Assembly: GCA_012516115.1 (NCBI GenBank)
Contig: JAAYXC010000076.1
Coordinates: 1 to 47,695 of the forward strand
DNA from: Bacillota bacterium
GTDB taxonomy: Bacteria > Bacillota > UBA4882 > JAAYXC01
Length of the DNA: 47,695 bases
Direction: 5' to 3'
Position numbers and translations under genes: made by a program. Below the pieces are notes generated by a model. The model was not told where the DNA came from and did not search any database. It saw only the letters and a list, made by a program, of their open reading frames with translations. Shown in pieces: positions 1 through 8,595 of this stretch; positions within the stretch are counted from its first letter, which is position 1, and each line of letters opens with the position of its first letter.

Positions 1-188
1 ATTATAGATATTATTAAAAATTTGTCTCATTTAAAATCATAATTACCCTGCTACAGATGCATTTAATATTCTAGAATAAACAAATTTATGATACTGAATA
101 ATTTAGCATAAAACACTCGGTTCATGTGAAAAATTTGTTTTCATGTATTAATCCGTATTCTATACCATTTTAATCTAAGGTGATCGCC
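1..188. other. A+T-rich intergenic stretch at window edge
   Basis: This stretch is far richer in A+T than the genes that follow. I see no coding potential or structured RNA in it. It ends in the ribosome binding site of the helicase-nuclease gene. The composition break would fit the border of an acquired segment, but only 188 bases are visible. Confidence 0.4.
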
Positions 189-2978
189 ATGCTCGTCGAC
201 AACCCCATCCTCAATTCTCCATTTGAAGAACCCACTCGCTACTGGGATTATCACGAAGGCCAGCCGGTAATAGTCGAAGGCCGCCGGCCGGCCGGGTACT
301 ACCTGCGCCCCCGCACGCGTGGCGCGCAGGTCTCGATGTTCGAAGAAGAGTTCGTCCCCCTGGAACCGGTGAACACCATCCGCGCGCGGGTGAAGGTCTG
401 GCGCGAGCGCGGCTATCCGGGGGTCACCCCCCTTACCCGGCAGCTCTTGCACCACTGGAACGACCCCGGCCGCGAACGAAGGCTCTTCTTCTGCCAGCGG
501 GAGGCGGCGGAGACTTTGATCTGGCTTGTGGAGGCTTCGCCCGCCGAGAAGCAGGGGATCGTCATCCCCAAAGACAACGGCCTGGTGCGTTACGCCTGCA
601 AGATGGCGACCGGATCCGGGAAGACCGTGGTCATGGGGATGGTCATCGCCTGGCAGGTCATGAACAAACTGGCGAACCCCCAGGACCGCCGCTTCTCCGA
701 CGCCGTGCTCCTCGTCTGCCCGAACCTCACCGTACGGGAGCGCCTGGAGGTCCTCCTCCCCTGGCGGCCCGACAACTACTACGAGCGGTTCGACCTCATC
801 CCCCGCGGCATGCTGGAACGCCTCCAGCAGGGGAAGTTCCAGATCACCAACTGGCATCTCTTCCAGCCCAAGGACGACTCGCGCTCCCGCAGCGTGGTCC
901 AGCGCGGGGTGGAGGGCGACGCCGCCTTCTGCCGCCGCGTGCTGAAGGAGTTGGGGAGCAAAGGGAACATACTGGTCATCAACGACGAGGCCCACCACGC
1001 CTACCGGCCGGCCCCACTCGCCGAGGAGCTGCGGCAGACGCTCGCGGATGAAGAGATCGCCGAGCGCGAGGAAGCCACCGTCTGGGTGAGCGGGCTCGAC
1101 AAGATCCAGGCCGTGCGCGGGATCAACTTCTGCGCCGACTTCTCCGCCACGCCCTTTTACATCAAGGGCTCCGGCTACGAAGAAGGCGCGCCCTTCCCAT
1201 GGGTGGTCTCGGACTTTGGGCTCGTCGACGCCATCGAGTCCGGCATCGTCAAGGTCCCGCGCGTGCCGGTGGACGACAACACCGGCGCCCTGATCCCCCG
1301 TTACTTCCGGTTATGGGAGTACATCAACGGGCAGCTCTCCGCTTCCGAGCGGCAGACCGCGCGCCGCCGGGCCAAGCCCGAGGCCGTCCTGCGCGAGGCC
1401 GAAGGAGCCCTGGCCACCTTGGCCTCCGAGTGGGAGAAGACCTTCGCGGCCTTTAGGGAGGCCGGCTCGCCCGTCCCGCCCGTCCTCATCGTGGTCTGCG
1501 ACAATACCGATCTTGCCAAACTGGTCTATGAACACATCAGTCGGGGCGAGGTAATCCACGAATTGGTGAATACCGACGGCCGGCAGGTCACCTTCCGCAT
1601 CGACAGCAAACTCCTTGCCGAAGCGGAAGCCGCCCTGGAGGGCGAGACGAAGGGGGAGGCCGCCGAGCGGCTGAGAAAGACGGTCGACACCATCGGCAAG
1701 CTTGCATGGGAAGGGGAGGGCGACCCGCCGGGCAAGGACATCCGCTGCGTGGTCTCGGTGGGGATGCTCACCGAGGGCTGGGACGCCCGGAACGTCACCC
1801 AGATCTTAGGGCTGCGGGCCTTCACCTCCCAGCTCCTCTGCGAACAGGTCGTGGGCAGGGGTCTGCGGCGCCTGAACTACGACGATTTCACGGAGCCGGA
1901 GTACGTGGACGTCTACGGCATCCCCTTCGAGGTCATCCCGGTGAAGAAGAAACCGGTGGGCCGGGCCGATGGCCAGCGGGTCTCCACCCTCGTCCGGGCC
2001 CTGCCCGACCGCCGCCACCTAGAGATCACCTTTCCCCGCGTGGAGGGTTATGTCTTCGACGTCAGGAGCCGCCTCCGTCTCAACCTGAAAGCCGTGCCCT
2101 ATCTCCAGATCGATCCTTCGAGCGAACCCACGGAGGTGACCGTCAAGCCGGCCGCCGGGTACCGCATCGGCCGGCCGGACCGCCTCGGCCCGGGCCGGGA
2201 GGTCGTCCACGACCGCAACCCATTCCACCGCGAGAAGAGGCTTCAGGCCAGCGTCTACGAGATCGCCGCCGAGATTACCTGGCGCCTCAAGGAAAAACGG
2301 GAGGAATGGACCGCGCGGCATACGCTCTTTCCCCAGGTCTTAAACTTCGTGTGGGAGTACATCGAGGAACGGGTCGTGGTGGCCGAAGGCGGTTTTCTCG
2401 AAGATATCGCCTTGCTCAAATACAAGCAGCGCATCATCGAACGGCTGCTTGCGGCCATCGAACCGGACACGTTGGGCGGGGAACCGCCGCTTCTGCCGGT
2501 CATCGAACGTTTCCGGCCCACAGGTTCTACCGGGGAGGTGCTCTTTCGCACCAGCCGCCCCACGGTGGGCACGACGAAGAGCCACATCAGCCATGTGGTC
2601 CTGGACGCACCCCAATGGGAGCATAGCGTGGCCTATCAACTGGAGCGGATCCCGGAGGTGATGGCCTATGCCAGAAACGCCCACCTGGACTTCACCATCC
2701 CCTACGAGTGGCAGGGCGTGCGCCACGAGTACCGCCCCGACTATCTCGTCCGCTGGCGGCTTCCGGATGGGGGAGAGGTGAAGGTCATTCTGGAGGTCAA
2801 GGGTTTCGAGACCGAGCAGGACCGCCAGAAGGAGGCCGCGGCGCGGCGGTGGGTGCGGGCGGTGAACCATCACGGCGAATGCGGCCGCTGGGCCTTCACG
2901 GTCTGCCGGGACCCGCAGGGGGTGCGGAAGCAAATCCTGGAGGCGGTTTCGGTATTCATGGTCCCCCCCGCGAGCTGA
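189..2978 (+). CDS. Type III restriction-like DEAD/DEAH helicase-nuclease (Res subunit family)
   Basis: Probable ATP-dependent DNA translocase with a C-terminal nuclease, like the Res subunit of type III restriction systems. Seen: Walker A KMATGSGKT at residues 138-146, DEAHH at 266-270, SATPF at 319-323, and a GRGLRR arginine-finger motif at 556-561. Near the C-terminus a PD at 850-851 and EVK at 869-871 form a PD-(D/E)XK nuclease signature. I place the start at ATG 189: AAGGTGA at 177-183 is a well spaced Shine-Dalgarno, whereas the GTG at 180 lies inside that site. The product is 929 residues, normal for such proteins. A methylase partner would be expected upstream but is not in the window. 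The stop overlaps an HsdR relic in another frame. DNA cleavage is inferred from family motifs. Confidence 0.85.
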   Translation: MLVDNPILNSPFEEPTRYWDYHEGQPVIVEGRRPAGYYLRPRTRGAQVSMFEEEFVPLEPVNTIRARVKVWRERGYPGVTPLTRQLLHHWNDPGRERRLFFCQREAAETLIWLVEASPAEKQGIVIPKDNGLVRYACKMATGSGKTVVMGMVIAWQVMNKLANPQDRRFSDAVLLVCPNLTVRERLEVLLPWRPDNYYERFDLIPRGMLERLQQGKFQITNWHLFQPKDDSRSRSVVQRGVEGDAAFCRRVLKELGSKGNILVINDEAHHAYRPAPLAEELRQTLADEEIAEREEATVWVSGLDKIQAVRGINFCADFSATPFYIKGSGYEEGAPFPWVVSDFGLVDAIESGIVKVPRVPVDDNTGALIPRYFRLWEYINGQLSASERQTARRRAKPEAVLREAEGALATLASEWEKTFAAFREAGSPVPPVLIVVCDNTDLAKLVYEHISRGEVIHELVNTDGRQVTFRIDSKLLAEAEAALEGETKGEAAERLRKTVDTIGKLAWEGEGDPPGKDIRCVVSVGMLTEGWDARNVTQILGLRAFTSQLLCEQVVGRGLRRLNYDDFTEPEYVDVYGIPFEVIPVKKKPVGRADGQRVSTLVRALPDRRHLEITFPRVEGYVFDVRSRLRLNLKAVPYLQIDPSSEPTEVTVKPAAGYRIGRPDRLGPGREVVHDRNPFHREKRLQASVYEIAAEITWRLKEKREEWTARHTLFPQVLNFVWEYIEERVVVAEGGFLEDIALLKYKQRIIERLLAAIEPDTLGGEPPLLPVIERFRPTGSTGEVLFRTSRPTVGTTKSHISHVVLDAPQWEHSVAYQLERIPEVMAYARNAHLDFTIPYEWQGVRHEYRPDYLVRWRLPDGGEVKVILEVKGFETEQDRQKEAAARRWVRAVNHHGECGRWAFTVCRDPQGVRKQILEAVSVFMVPPAS

Positions 2979-3157
2979 CCGCGGCCGTCCGAAACAGCGT
3001 AAGCATCGACTGGTCCTCCCGCGAGAACGTGCGGGCGGGCCTGCGGGTCACTGTGAAGCGGCTCCTGCGCCGGTACGGCTACCCTCCCGAGAAACGCGAC
3101 CAAGCCGCGGATGCCGTGCTCGAACAAGCGGAAGCCATGACGGATGGGGAAAAGTGA
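2972..3157 (+). pseudogene. Relic: C-terminal end of a type I restriction HsdR subunit
   Basis: Reading from 2972 in frame 2, the peptide begins ELTAAVRNSVSIDW and continues through VKRLLRRYGYPP to the stop TGA at 3155-3157. I recognise this as the extreme C-terminus of HsdR proteins (DUF3387 tail), about 61 residues. No helicase or nuclease part of hsdR precedes it. It begins inside the last codons of the Res-like gene in a different frame and has no ribosome binding site of its own. It is therefore best read as the leftover of an hsdR gene cut by recombination, possibly when the Res-like gene arrived. Confidence 0.7.
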
Positions 3158-3299
3158 GTCATAAGGCACGAGGCGCGAGCTATTAGTCAGTAAGGCGATT
3201 GGTCGCGGGTGACGAAGTATCCGAGAATACCGAAGGCGTTCCTGCCTCCCCTCCATGGCCGAGAGACCATCACGCTTTCGTGCGGGTCTTTCCACATGG

Positions 3300-3338
3300 T
3301 ACAATAACTTTGGTGGATTCTCTTTGTATAGACAAGAG
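3300..3338 (+). promoter_or_regulatory. Candidate promoter and operator of the toxin-antitoxin-like pair
   Basis: TACAAT at 3300-3305 looks like a -10 box, though no good -35 precedes it. Just downstream is an inverted repeat, CTCTTTGT (3320-3327) and ACAAGAG (3332-3338), placed where a repressor would block early transcription. The next gene encodes a protein with an HTH-like N-terminus, so autoregulation is plausible. Confidence 0.35.
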
Positions 3339-3362
3339 TGATCTCCGAAATGGGGTGAGGCC

Positions 3363-4514
3363 ATGACCCGGGTAGCCGTCAGCGAGTCCGTACTTCGCTG
3401 GGCGCTGGAGCGCTCGGGCAAGGCCGCCGAACTCAAGCAAAAGTTTGCCAAACTCTCCGAATGGCTGGAGGGCATAAGCCAGCCCACGCTGCGGCAGCTC
3501 GAAGACTTGGCGAAGGCCACCGCGACCCCGTTCGGCTATTTCTTCCTCGCCGCGCCGCCGGAGGAACGCCTACCCATCCCCCACTTCCGTACATTGGGCG
3601 ACGAATCCCCGCGGCGGCCCAGTCCCGACCTCCTCGAGACCGTCCAAACGATGGAGCTGCGCCAGGCCTGGATGCGCGAATACCTTATCGAGCAAGGACA
3701 GGAGCCGCTCCCCTTTGTCCGTTCCGCAGGAATCCAGGATGAACCGCGCCAGGTTGCCAAAGAGATAAGGCGCCTCTTAGGCCTCACGGAAACGTGGGCG
3801 GCCGAGGAGCCCACCTGGGAGGCGGCGCGGCGGGAATTAATAAGAAGAATTGAAGACACCGGCATCCTCGTGGTGGTAAACGGCGTCGTCGGTAACAACA
3901 ACCGCCGCAAGCTGGATCCCACCGAGTTCCGCGGCTTCGTGCTCGTGGATGAATATGCTCCGCTCGTCTTCGTCAACGGTGCCGATGGCAAGGCGGCGCA
4001 GATGTTCACGCTGGCGCATGAATTGGCGCACGTGTGGTTCGGGCGTAGCGCCGCGTTCGATTTAAGGGAATTTCGACCCGCCGATGACGCGACCGAACAG
4101 GCCTGTAATCGGGTGGCGGCGGAATTTCTTGTACCGGAGAATGCGCTGCGCGATCTCTGGCCTCGTCTCCGGCGAGTGTCCGAGCCGTTTGAGGAGATCG
4201 CCCGCCATTTTAAAGTGAGCAGACTGGTCGCCCTCCGAAGAGTTTTCGAACTGGACTTGATTACGAACGATCGCTTTTTTGAGTTTTACCGGATCTATCG
4301 GGAGGATGAGCGCCGTAACCCCGAACGTGAACAAGAGGGAGGCAACTTCTACGCCAACCAGAATCTGCGCCTCGGCCGGCGCTTTGCCGAGGCGGTGATC
4401 CGGGCGGCCCGGGAAGGGAGGATTCTTTACCGCGAGGCGTATCGGTTGACGGGGCTTTATGGGAAAGCCTTTGAGAAGTACGCTGAATTTCTTGGCTTAG
4501 GGGCCTCGCCATGA
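3363..4514 (+). CDS. ImmA/IrrE family metallopeptidase with N-terminal HTH-like region (antitoxin-like)
   Basis: A 383-residue protein of the COG2856 type. Residues 1-80 resemble an XRE-type helix-turn-helix region. The middle carries the zinc protease motif HELAH at 219-223, followed by EQACNRVAAEFLVP, which supplies the third metal ligand typical of ImmA/IrrE. The start ATG has GGGGTGAGG directly upstream. The gene overlaps the next one by ATGA, so the two are translationally coupled. Such HTH-ImmA proteins paired with a PIN-like DUF4411 partner are treated as toxin-antitoxin modules, with this protein as antitoxin and autoregulator. That role is inferred from family and arrangement; no activity is shown here. 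Confidence 0.82.
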   Translation: MTRVAVSESVLRWALERSGKAAELKQKFAKLSEWLEGISQPTLRQLEDLAKATATPFGYFFLAAPPEERLPIPHFRTLGDESPRRPSPDLLETVQTMELRQAWMREYLIEQGQEPLPFVRSAGIQDEPRQVAKEIRRLLGLTETWAAEEPTWEAARRELIRRIEDTGILVVVNGVVGNNNRRKLDPTEFRGFVLVDEYAPLVFVNGADGKAAQMFTLAHELAHVWFGRSAAFDLREFRPADDATEQACNRVAAEFLVPENALRDLWPRLRRVSEPFEEIARHFKVSRLVALRRVFELDLITNDRFFEFYRIYREDERRNPEREQEGGNFYANQNLRLGRRFAEAVIRAAREGRILYREAYRLTGLYGKAFEKYAEFLGLGASP

Positions 4515-5008
4515 GTGGGCAGATATATCTACTTGACGCCAATGTGTTCATCGAGGCCGCCCAGGGTTATTATGCTTTCGAACTCGCCCCGGGTTTCTGG
4601 CAGGCCCTGCTTTATCATGCCGTGAATGGACGGATTCAAAGCATCGATCGCGTCAAGGATGAACTACAACGTATCAATGATGAACTCAAGGATTGGGTGA
4701 ATGGTGACTTTCACGTCTTTTTTGTCTCTACCGACCAACCTGATGTTATTGAGGCTTATCGGAAGATCATGGAGTGGGTGGACCGTTCAAGCCAGTTTTT
4801 AGCGGCAGCCAAAGCTGCATTCGCCAAGGACGCGGATGGATGGCTGGTCGCGTATGCGATGGCCAAGAGCTGCGTGGTAGTTACACACGAACAATTTTCC
4901 CCTGAAACAAAAAGGAGGGTCCCTATTCCGAATATGTGCAAAGCATTTGGTGTACCGTACGTTAACACATTTCAGATGCTTCGCGATCTGGGTGTAAAGC
5001 TCCGATAG
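4511..5008 (+). CDS. DUF4411 family PIN-like protein (candidate toxin)
   Basis: A 165-residue protein beginning MSGQIYLLDANVFIEAA. The LLDANVFIEA stretch holds the first catalytic Asp of PIN nucleases, and later acidic residues (for example KDADGWLVAYA near 115) fit the other metal ligands. The family is DUF4411, usually found next to an HTH-ImmA/IrrE gene. It overlaps that gene here by ATGA. Expected activity is RNA cleavage, held in check by the upstream protein; this is inferred from the PIN fold. It ends with TAG. Confidence 0.8.
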   Translation: MSGQIYLLDANVFIEAAQGYYAFELAPGFWQALLYHAVNGRIQSIDRVKDELQRINDELKDWVNGDFHVFFVSTDQPDVIEAYRKIMEWVDRSSQFLAAAKAAFAKDADGWLVAYAMAKSCVVVTHEQFSPETKRRVPIPNMCKAFGVPYVNTFQMLRDLGVKLR

Positions 5009-5059
5009 AGGGGAAAATCCGCATCGCATACGCTCCCGCTCCCCATTCTTCGCCCGGAT

Positions 5060-5110
5060 CCCCTCCCCTCTCCCCTCGGGAGAAAGGCCGGGGGTGAGGG
5101 AAATCCCCGG
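5060..5110. repeat. Dispersed palindromic repeat, copy 1
   Basis: C-rich arm CCCCTCCCCTCTCCCCTCGG, then GGAGA and GGGGGTGAGGGAAATCCCC. It belongs to the family best seen at 21337-21400. It lies just before the DUF4236 gene. Confidence 0.7.
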
Positions 5111-5130
5111 CCGGAAAGGTGGTGACCCCT

Positions 5131-6120
5131 TTGTCCTTCCGCTTCCGCAAGAGCATCCGGATCGCCAAGGGCGTGCGCCTCAACCTGAGCAAGGGCGGAG
5201 TCGGCCTGAGCATCGGCGGCAAAGGCCTCCGCGTGGGCGTCGGTCCCCGCGGCGTTTATACCTCGGCCGGCATCCCCGGCACGGGACTTTATTCCCTCAA
5301 CTACCTCGGAAAAGGAGAAAGGCGAGGCGCGGTTCGGAGGGTTTCCGAAGAAGCCTCCGGCCCCGGCGGCCGAAACATCGAGCTGCCGCCGGAATTGGCC
5401 CCAAGCTCCGCCTCCACCGCCTTGGGCTGCCTGTGGTTTCTCGTTTCCTTGGTTCTTCTTTTCGTCAATTTGCCCCTGGGCGTGCTGGCGTTTATCGCCC
5501 AGATAGCCTGGGCGATCAAATCGGTCAATTCTCCCACCGGTAGGGCGAAGGAGTATTTCCGGCAAGGACAAAGGGCGCTTCAGGGCGGCGAATGGAAAAA
5601 GGCCCTGGAATCATTTTTACGAGTCTTGGAATTCAAACCGGATATCCCTTCCGTCCATCGTACCGTGGCCTTTCTCTATCTAAGGTTGGATAAACCGGAA
5701 GAATCTCTCGGCTATTTCACCAAGTATCTGGACGTTCATCCGGAAGACATTCCGGCCCGACTGGGCTATGCCCTGGCCCTGGAACGTACCGGTAACTACC
5801 GGAAAGCCATCGAAGTCCTGCAAAACCTCCCGCCGGAAACAAGGCAAGAATTACCGGTGATCAATATCCTGGCCCATGCCTTCCTCGGTCTGGGCCGGCC
5901 CGAATTGGCCCTGGAGGTACTGGAGAAAGGTCCCCTCCGCAGCCGGAGGGCAATGGATGAAGACATGAAGCTTTTTCGCTATTTATTGGGTTTGACCTAT
6001 AAAGAACTCGGGGAGCCTAAAAAGGCCTTGAAACAATTTCAAAAGATCTATGTCGAAGACGCCGATTACGAAAACGTCAAAGACATTTTACGCGAATTGG
6101 ACCCTTCGTTTGAAGGATAA
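5131..6120 (+). CDS. DUF4236 domain protein with membrane segment and TPR repeats
   Basis: A 329-residue protein of unknown function. The N-terminus (MSFRFRKSIRIAKGVRLNLS, then GVGLSIGGKGLRVGVGPRG) is a DUF4236 domain. Residues about 97-125 form one or two hydrophobic helices. From about 140 on, repeated helical pairs with TPR character (YFRQGQRALQGGEWKKALES and similar) fill the rest. I choose TTG 5131 because DUF4236 proteins normally start with M-x-FRFRKS, and AAAGGTGGTGA sits at proper spacing before it; the GTGs at 5119 and 5122 lie inside that site. TPRs suggest a protein-binding role at the membrane. No operon partner is evident. Confidence 0.75.
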   Translation: MSFRFRKSIRIAKGVRLNLSKGGVGLSIGGKGLRVGVGPRGVYTSAGIPGTGLYSLNYLGKGERRGAVRRVSEEASGPGGRNIELPPELAPSSASTALGCLWFLVSLVLLFVNLPLGVLAFIAQIAWAIKSVNSPTGRAKEYFRQGQRALQGGEWKKALESFLRVLEFKPDIPSVHRTVAFLYLRLDKPEESLGYFTKYLDVHPEDIPARLGYALALERTGNYRKAIEVLQNLPPETRQELPVINILAHAFLGLGRPELALEVLEKGPLRSRRAMDEDMKLFRYLLGLTYKELGEPKKALKQFQKIYVEDADYENVKDILRELDPSFEG

Positions 6121-6285
6121 ATACTTGCCGAACGGAGATCTCCGGCCCTGGTTCGGCCCGGGATATCCGCCGGACGAGCCGAGAGTCAAAAGTTCGCGAG
6201 TCGCGCTTCGCGGTTAACGAAGTCAACCCGGCGCATGGCGTCAAAGGATTCGGGCGGTAAAGGCATGAACACACCCTTATACTTC

Positions 6286-6347
6286 CCGCCTTCCCCTGTT
6301 TCTTTGGGCCCCTCGGGAGAGGGGATTAAGGGGTGAGGGAAATCCCC
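6286..6347. repeat. Dispersed palindromic repeat, copy 2
   Basis: CCCCTCGGGAGAGGGGATTA followed by GGGGTGAGGGAAATCCCCG. Its right end (GGGTGAGGGAAAT) forms an inverted pair with the start of the next copy. Confidence 0.7.
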
Positions 6348-6377
6348 GCATTCCGGGGTCCCGTGCTCCACGAATTT

Positions 6378-6420
6378 CCTCACCCCCTTCCCCCCTCGGG
6401 ACAGGAGTCAGGGGCGGTGG
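6378..6420. repeat. Dispersed palindromic repeat, copy 3 (inverted)
   Basis: CCTCACCCCCTTCCCCCCTC, then GGACAGGAGTCAGGGGCGGTGG. It lies about 30 bases from copy 2 in the opposite orientation, a BIME-like arrangement. Confidence 0.65.
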
Positions 6421-6526
6421 AGATAATCCGTTCCGGCCTATCAAGGCGTTTGAACCTGAACAGGGCTGACGGCTGAGCATCGATTCCTATTTCGGGTTCC
6501 AATTTACCCTTTAAAGTCGTTATATC

Positions 6527-6793
6527 CTATGCCCTGGACCTAAAGTTGCTCTTCCATATTTGAGGGCCATTAGGTTGATCGTAGAAGAATTGCTTGATAA
6601 GGATGCTTCCTTTACCATCCGGAAAGGCCTCAAAGATGACTCTACTTCTGGGTGCCATGTAATTACGGACCTTTTCTGCGTTTCCTTGCACGCATCCGCT
6701 GGTGGTATAAATAGAGCCATAAAATTCATAATACGTACCATCCGTAAATAATAAGAAAAGCTGGGTACCCGGCCATCTTTCCGGGCATTGCCG
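6527..6793 (-). pseudogene. Relic of an unidentified gene
   Basis: On the minus strand a frame with protein-like composition ends at TAG 6527-6529. It contains DGTYYEFYGSIYTTSGCVQG, then NAEKVRNYMAP, VIFEAFPDGKGS and YDQPNGPQIW. No start codon precedes it. The residues upstream read best after one frame change (AGYPAFLIIY in a neighbouring frame). GC is lower than in the genes around it. I do not recognise the family. It is probably the C-terminal remnant of an acquired gene. Confidence 0.35.
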
Positions 6794-6807
6794 TCAATTT
6801 TTTCTAA

Positions 6808-6842
6808 GCCCCTCTCCTCGGGAGGGGCCAGGGGTGAGGAAA
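6808..6842. repeat. Dispersed palindromic repeat, copy 4
   Basis: GCCCCTCTCCTCGGGAGGGG is a near-perfect palindrome and is followed by CCAGGGGTGAGGA. Confidence 0.7.
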
Positions 6843-6905
6843 AGGTTCGGAAACCGCCGCGCGGGGTAAGCTAATAAGGCAATCCCAACACGAGGGCGGA
6901 GATGA

Positions 6906-7631
6906 ATGGCATACCCAGGGGCGGAAGAACGCGCGGCCATGTTTTCCCGGATCGCCGGGCGCTACGACCGGATCAACGCCGTTTTGAGCTGGGGCCTCAT
7001 CGGGCGGTGGCGCCGGGCGCTCCTCCGACATCTGCCGGCGGATTTGCGGCCCCGGGACATCCTGGATCTCTGTTGCGGCACGGGGGCCATGACGGAAATA
7101 TTGACGAGGGCCTATCCCGCGGCCGCCGTTTGGGCCGTTGATTTCGCCCCCGGGATGCTCGAGCGGGCCCGGGGAAGGTTAGCCGGGGCCCGCGGTTCCT
7201 CGCCCCGTTTTCTCCTCGCCGATCAAAACCGCCTGCCCTTTGCAAAAGACTCCTTCGACCTGGTCGTCAACGCTTTCGGCTTGCGGAACTCCGTCTTTCC
7301 CGTGCGGAGCCTGGCCGAGATGCTTCGCGTCCTGCGACCGGGCGGTTGCCTAGGCCTTTTGGAGCTGACCAGACCGGAAGGGGGTTTTTTCGGCCGGCTT
7401 TTTTCTTTTTATTTCTTCCACCTCACGCCGTTTTTGGCGGGAATCCTGGGTGGCGAGAAGGCCGCCTATCGGTACCTGCCGGCCTCGTTGGCGGAATTCT
7501 TCACCCGCGCGGAATTGGCCGCGGTCATCCGCGGCCTGGCCGAAGGCACGCTCTCCGTTATCCCCCTTTTCGGTTCGGTGGTAACGCTTTTCCTCTTCAT
7601 CAAGCCGTCGCGAAAGGGAGTAGATGGATGA
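6906..7631 (+). CDS. ubiE: UbiE/MenG family quinone C-methyltransferase
   Basis: A 241-residue SAM-dependent methyltransferase, likely acting on demethylmenaquinone (or a related quinone) at the membrane. Seen: the family signature MFSRIAGRYDRIN near residue 12, the SAM-binding motif DLCCGTGAMTE at about 55, an acidic AVDFAPGML motif II, and VVNAFGLRNS, the counterpart of the UbiE FGIRN motif. Start ATG 6906 follows GGGCGGAG. Its stop overlaps the start of the next gene as ATGA. The relative of MenG in anaerobes can also modify other lipoquinones, and no other men genes are in view, so the substrate is uncertain. Confidence 0.78.
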   Translation: MAYPGAEERAAMFSRIAGRYDRINAVLSWGLIGRWRRALLRHLPADLRPRDILDLCCGTGAMTEILTRAYPAAAVWAVDFAPGMLERARGRLAGARGSSPRFLLADQNRLPFAKDSFDLVVNAFGLRNSVFPVRSLAEMLRVLRPGGCLGLLELTRPEGGFFGRLFSFYFFHLTPFLAGILGGEKAAYRYLPASLAEFFTRAELAAVIRGLAEGTLSVIPLFGSVVTLFLFIKPSRKGVDG

Positions 7632-8572
7632 GGCACGTGCTGGAGCGGGCGACCCTTTTGACCCTTACCGCGCTGGCCCTCATCGTCGGCCTGTGGGCTA
7701 TTCCGCGTCCGTTACCGCCCCGGGTCTCGCCCGAGACGGTCCAACCAAAGCCCTCGCCGACGGTACCGGCGCCTTCCCCCGAAGTGGTGATCCCCACGGC
7801 GGCGAGGCCGAATTACGCCCCGCTGCGTAAGGCCATGCTCGATTTCATCGCCGGCTATCCGGGGATCAGGTACGGCATTTACTTCAAAGACTTGATAAGC
7901 GGCGCCGCCTTCGGCATCAACGAGTGGCAGGTCTTCCCCGCCGCCAGCACCATTAAGGTCCCGCTCGTCTTATACCTTAACGAACTCGTGGCCGCGGGGA
8001 AGCTCGACTGGCAGGACAAGGTCGTCTACATGAGCGAACTCGATTGGCAGGGCGGGGCCGGGGCGTTGCAGTTCTTCGCCCAGGACGGTTATAAGTACTC
8101 CCTGCGGGTCCTGGCGAACCTAACCATCACCATCAGCGACAACATCTCCACCCGCATGCTCCTGCGCTACCTGGGTAAAGAGAATTTCAAGCGGTACCTA
8201 TGGAGTATGGGGGCGAGTGTCGTTTATCCGGGAGGCCGCAACGAATCCACCCCGCGGGACATGGCCCTCTATCTCGAGGCCGTCCTGAACTTCGCCAAAC
8301 GCCATCCCGACGGCCGCCGGCTCCTGGACGACATGGCCAATCCCATCTGGCACGTGGGTCTTCCCGGACAACTCCCCGATCACATCACGGTGGCCCATAA
8401 AGAAGGGGATCTCCCGGGAGTGGCGGCGGACATCGGCATCGTCTACGGCTCGCGGCCCTATATTCTGGTGGTGATGTCCGAGGGCGTCCCCAACGACGAG
8501 ATCGGGTTCGAGAATATCGCCACCTTGAGCAAGATCGCCTATGATTACCAGGAAAGGCTCGCCGGCCGGTAG
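7628..8572 (+). CDS. Class A beta-lactamase-like serine hydrolase, membrane-anchored
   Basis: A 314-residue protein of the beta-lactamase/penicillin-binding fold. An N-terminal hydrophobic segment (TLLTLTALALIVGLW) acts as signal or anchor and is followed by a Pro-rich linker. The catalytic motif is S-T-I-K (in FPAASTIKVP), the second is SDN (in TITISDNIST), and the third is the variant KEG instead of KTG. The start ATG 7628 overlaps the methyltransferase stop. Members of this group (Beta-lactamase2) act on peptidoglycan or on beta-lactams. The KEG variant makes a true beta-lactamase less certain. It faces a convergent gene 23 bases downstream. Confidence 0.8.
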   Translation: MRHVLERATLLTLTALALIVGLWAIPRPLPPRVSPETVQPKPSPTVPAPSPEVVIPTAARPNYAPLRKAMLDFIAGYPGIRYGIYFKDLISGAAFGINEWQVFPAASTIKVPLVLYLNELVAAGKLDWQDKVVYMSELDWQGGAGALQFFAQDGYKYSLRVLANLTITISDNISTRMLLRYLGKENFKRYLWSMGASVVYPGGRNESTPRDMALYLEAVLNFAKRHPDGRRLLDDMANPIWHVGLPGQLPDHITVAHKEGDLPGVAADIGIVYGSRPYILVVMSEGVPNDEIGFENIATLSKIAYDYQERLAGR

Positions 8573-8595
8573 ACGCGGGCCCGCCCAAAGGCCCA

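Larger units (their letters stand above)
6121..6905. other. Gene-poor region with repeats and one gene relic
   Basis: Between the DUF4236 gene and the ubiE-like gene there is no intact gene. It contains three copies of the dispersed repeat (two in inverted orientation) and, on the minus strand, a lower-GC gene relic at 6527-6793. These are listed separately. Confidence 0.6.
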
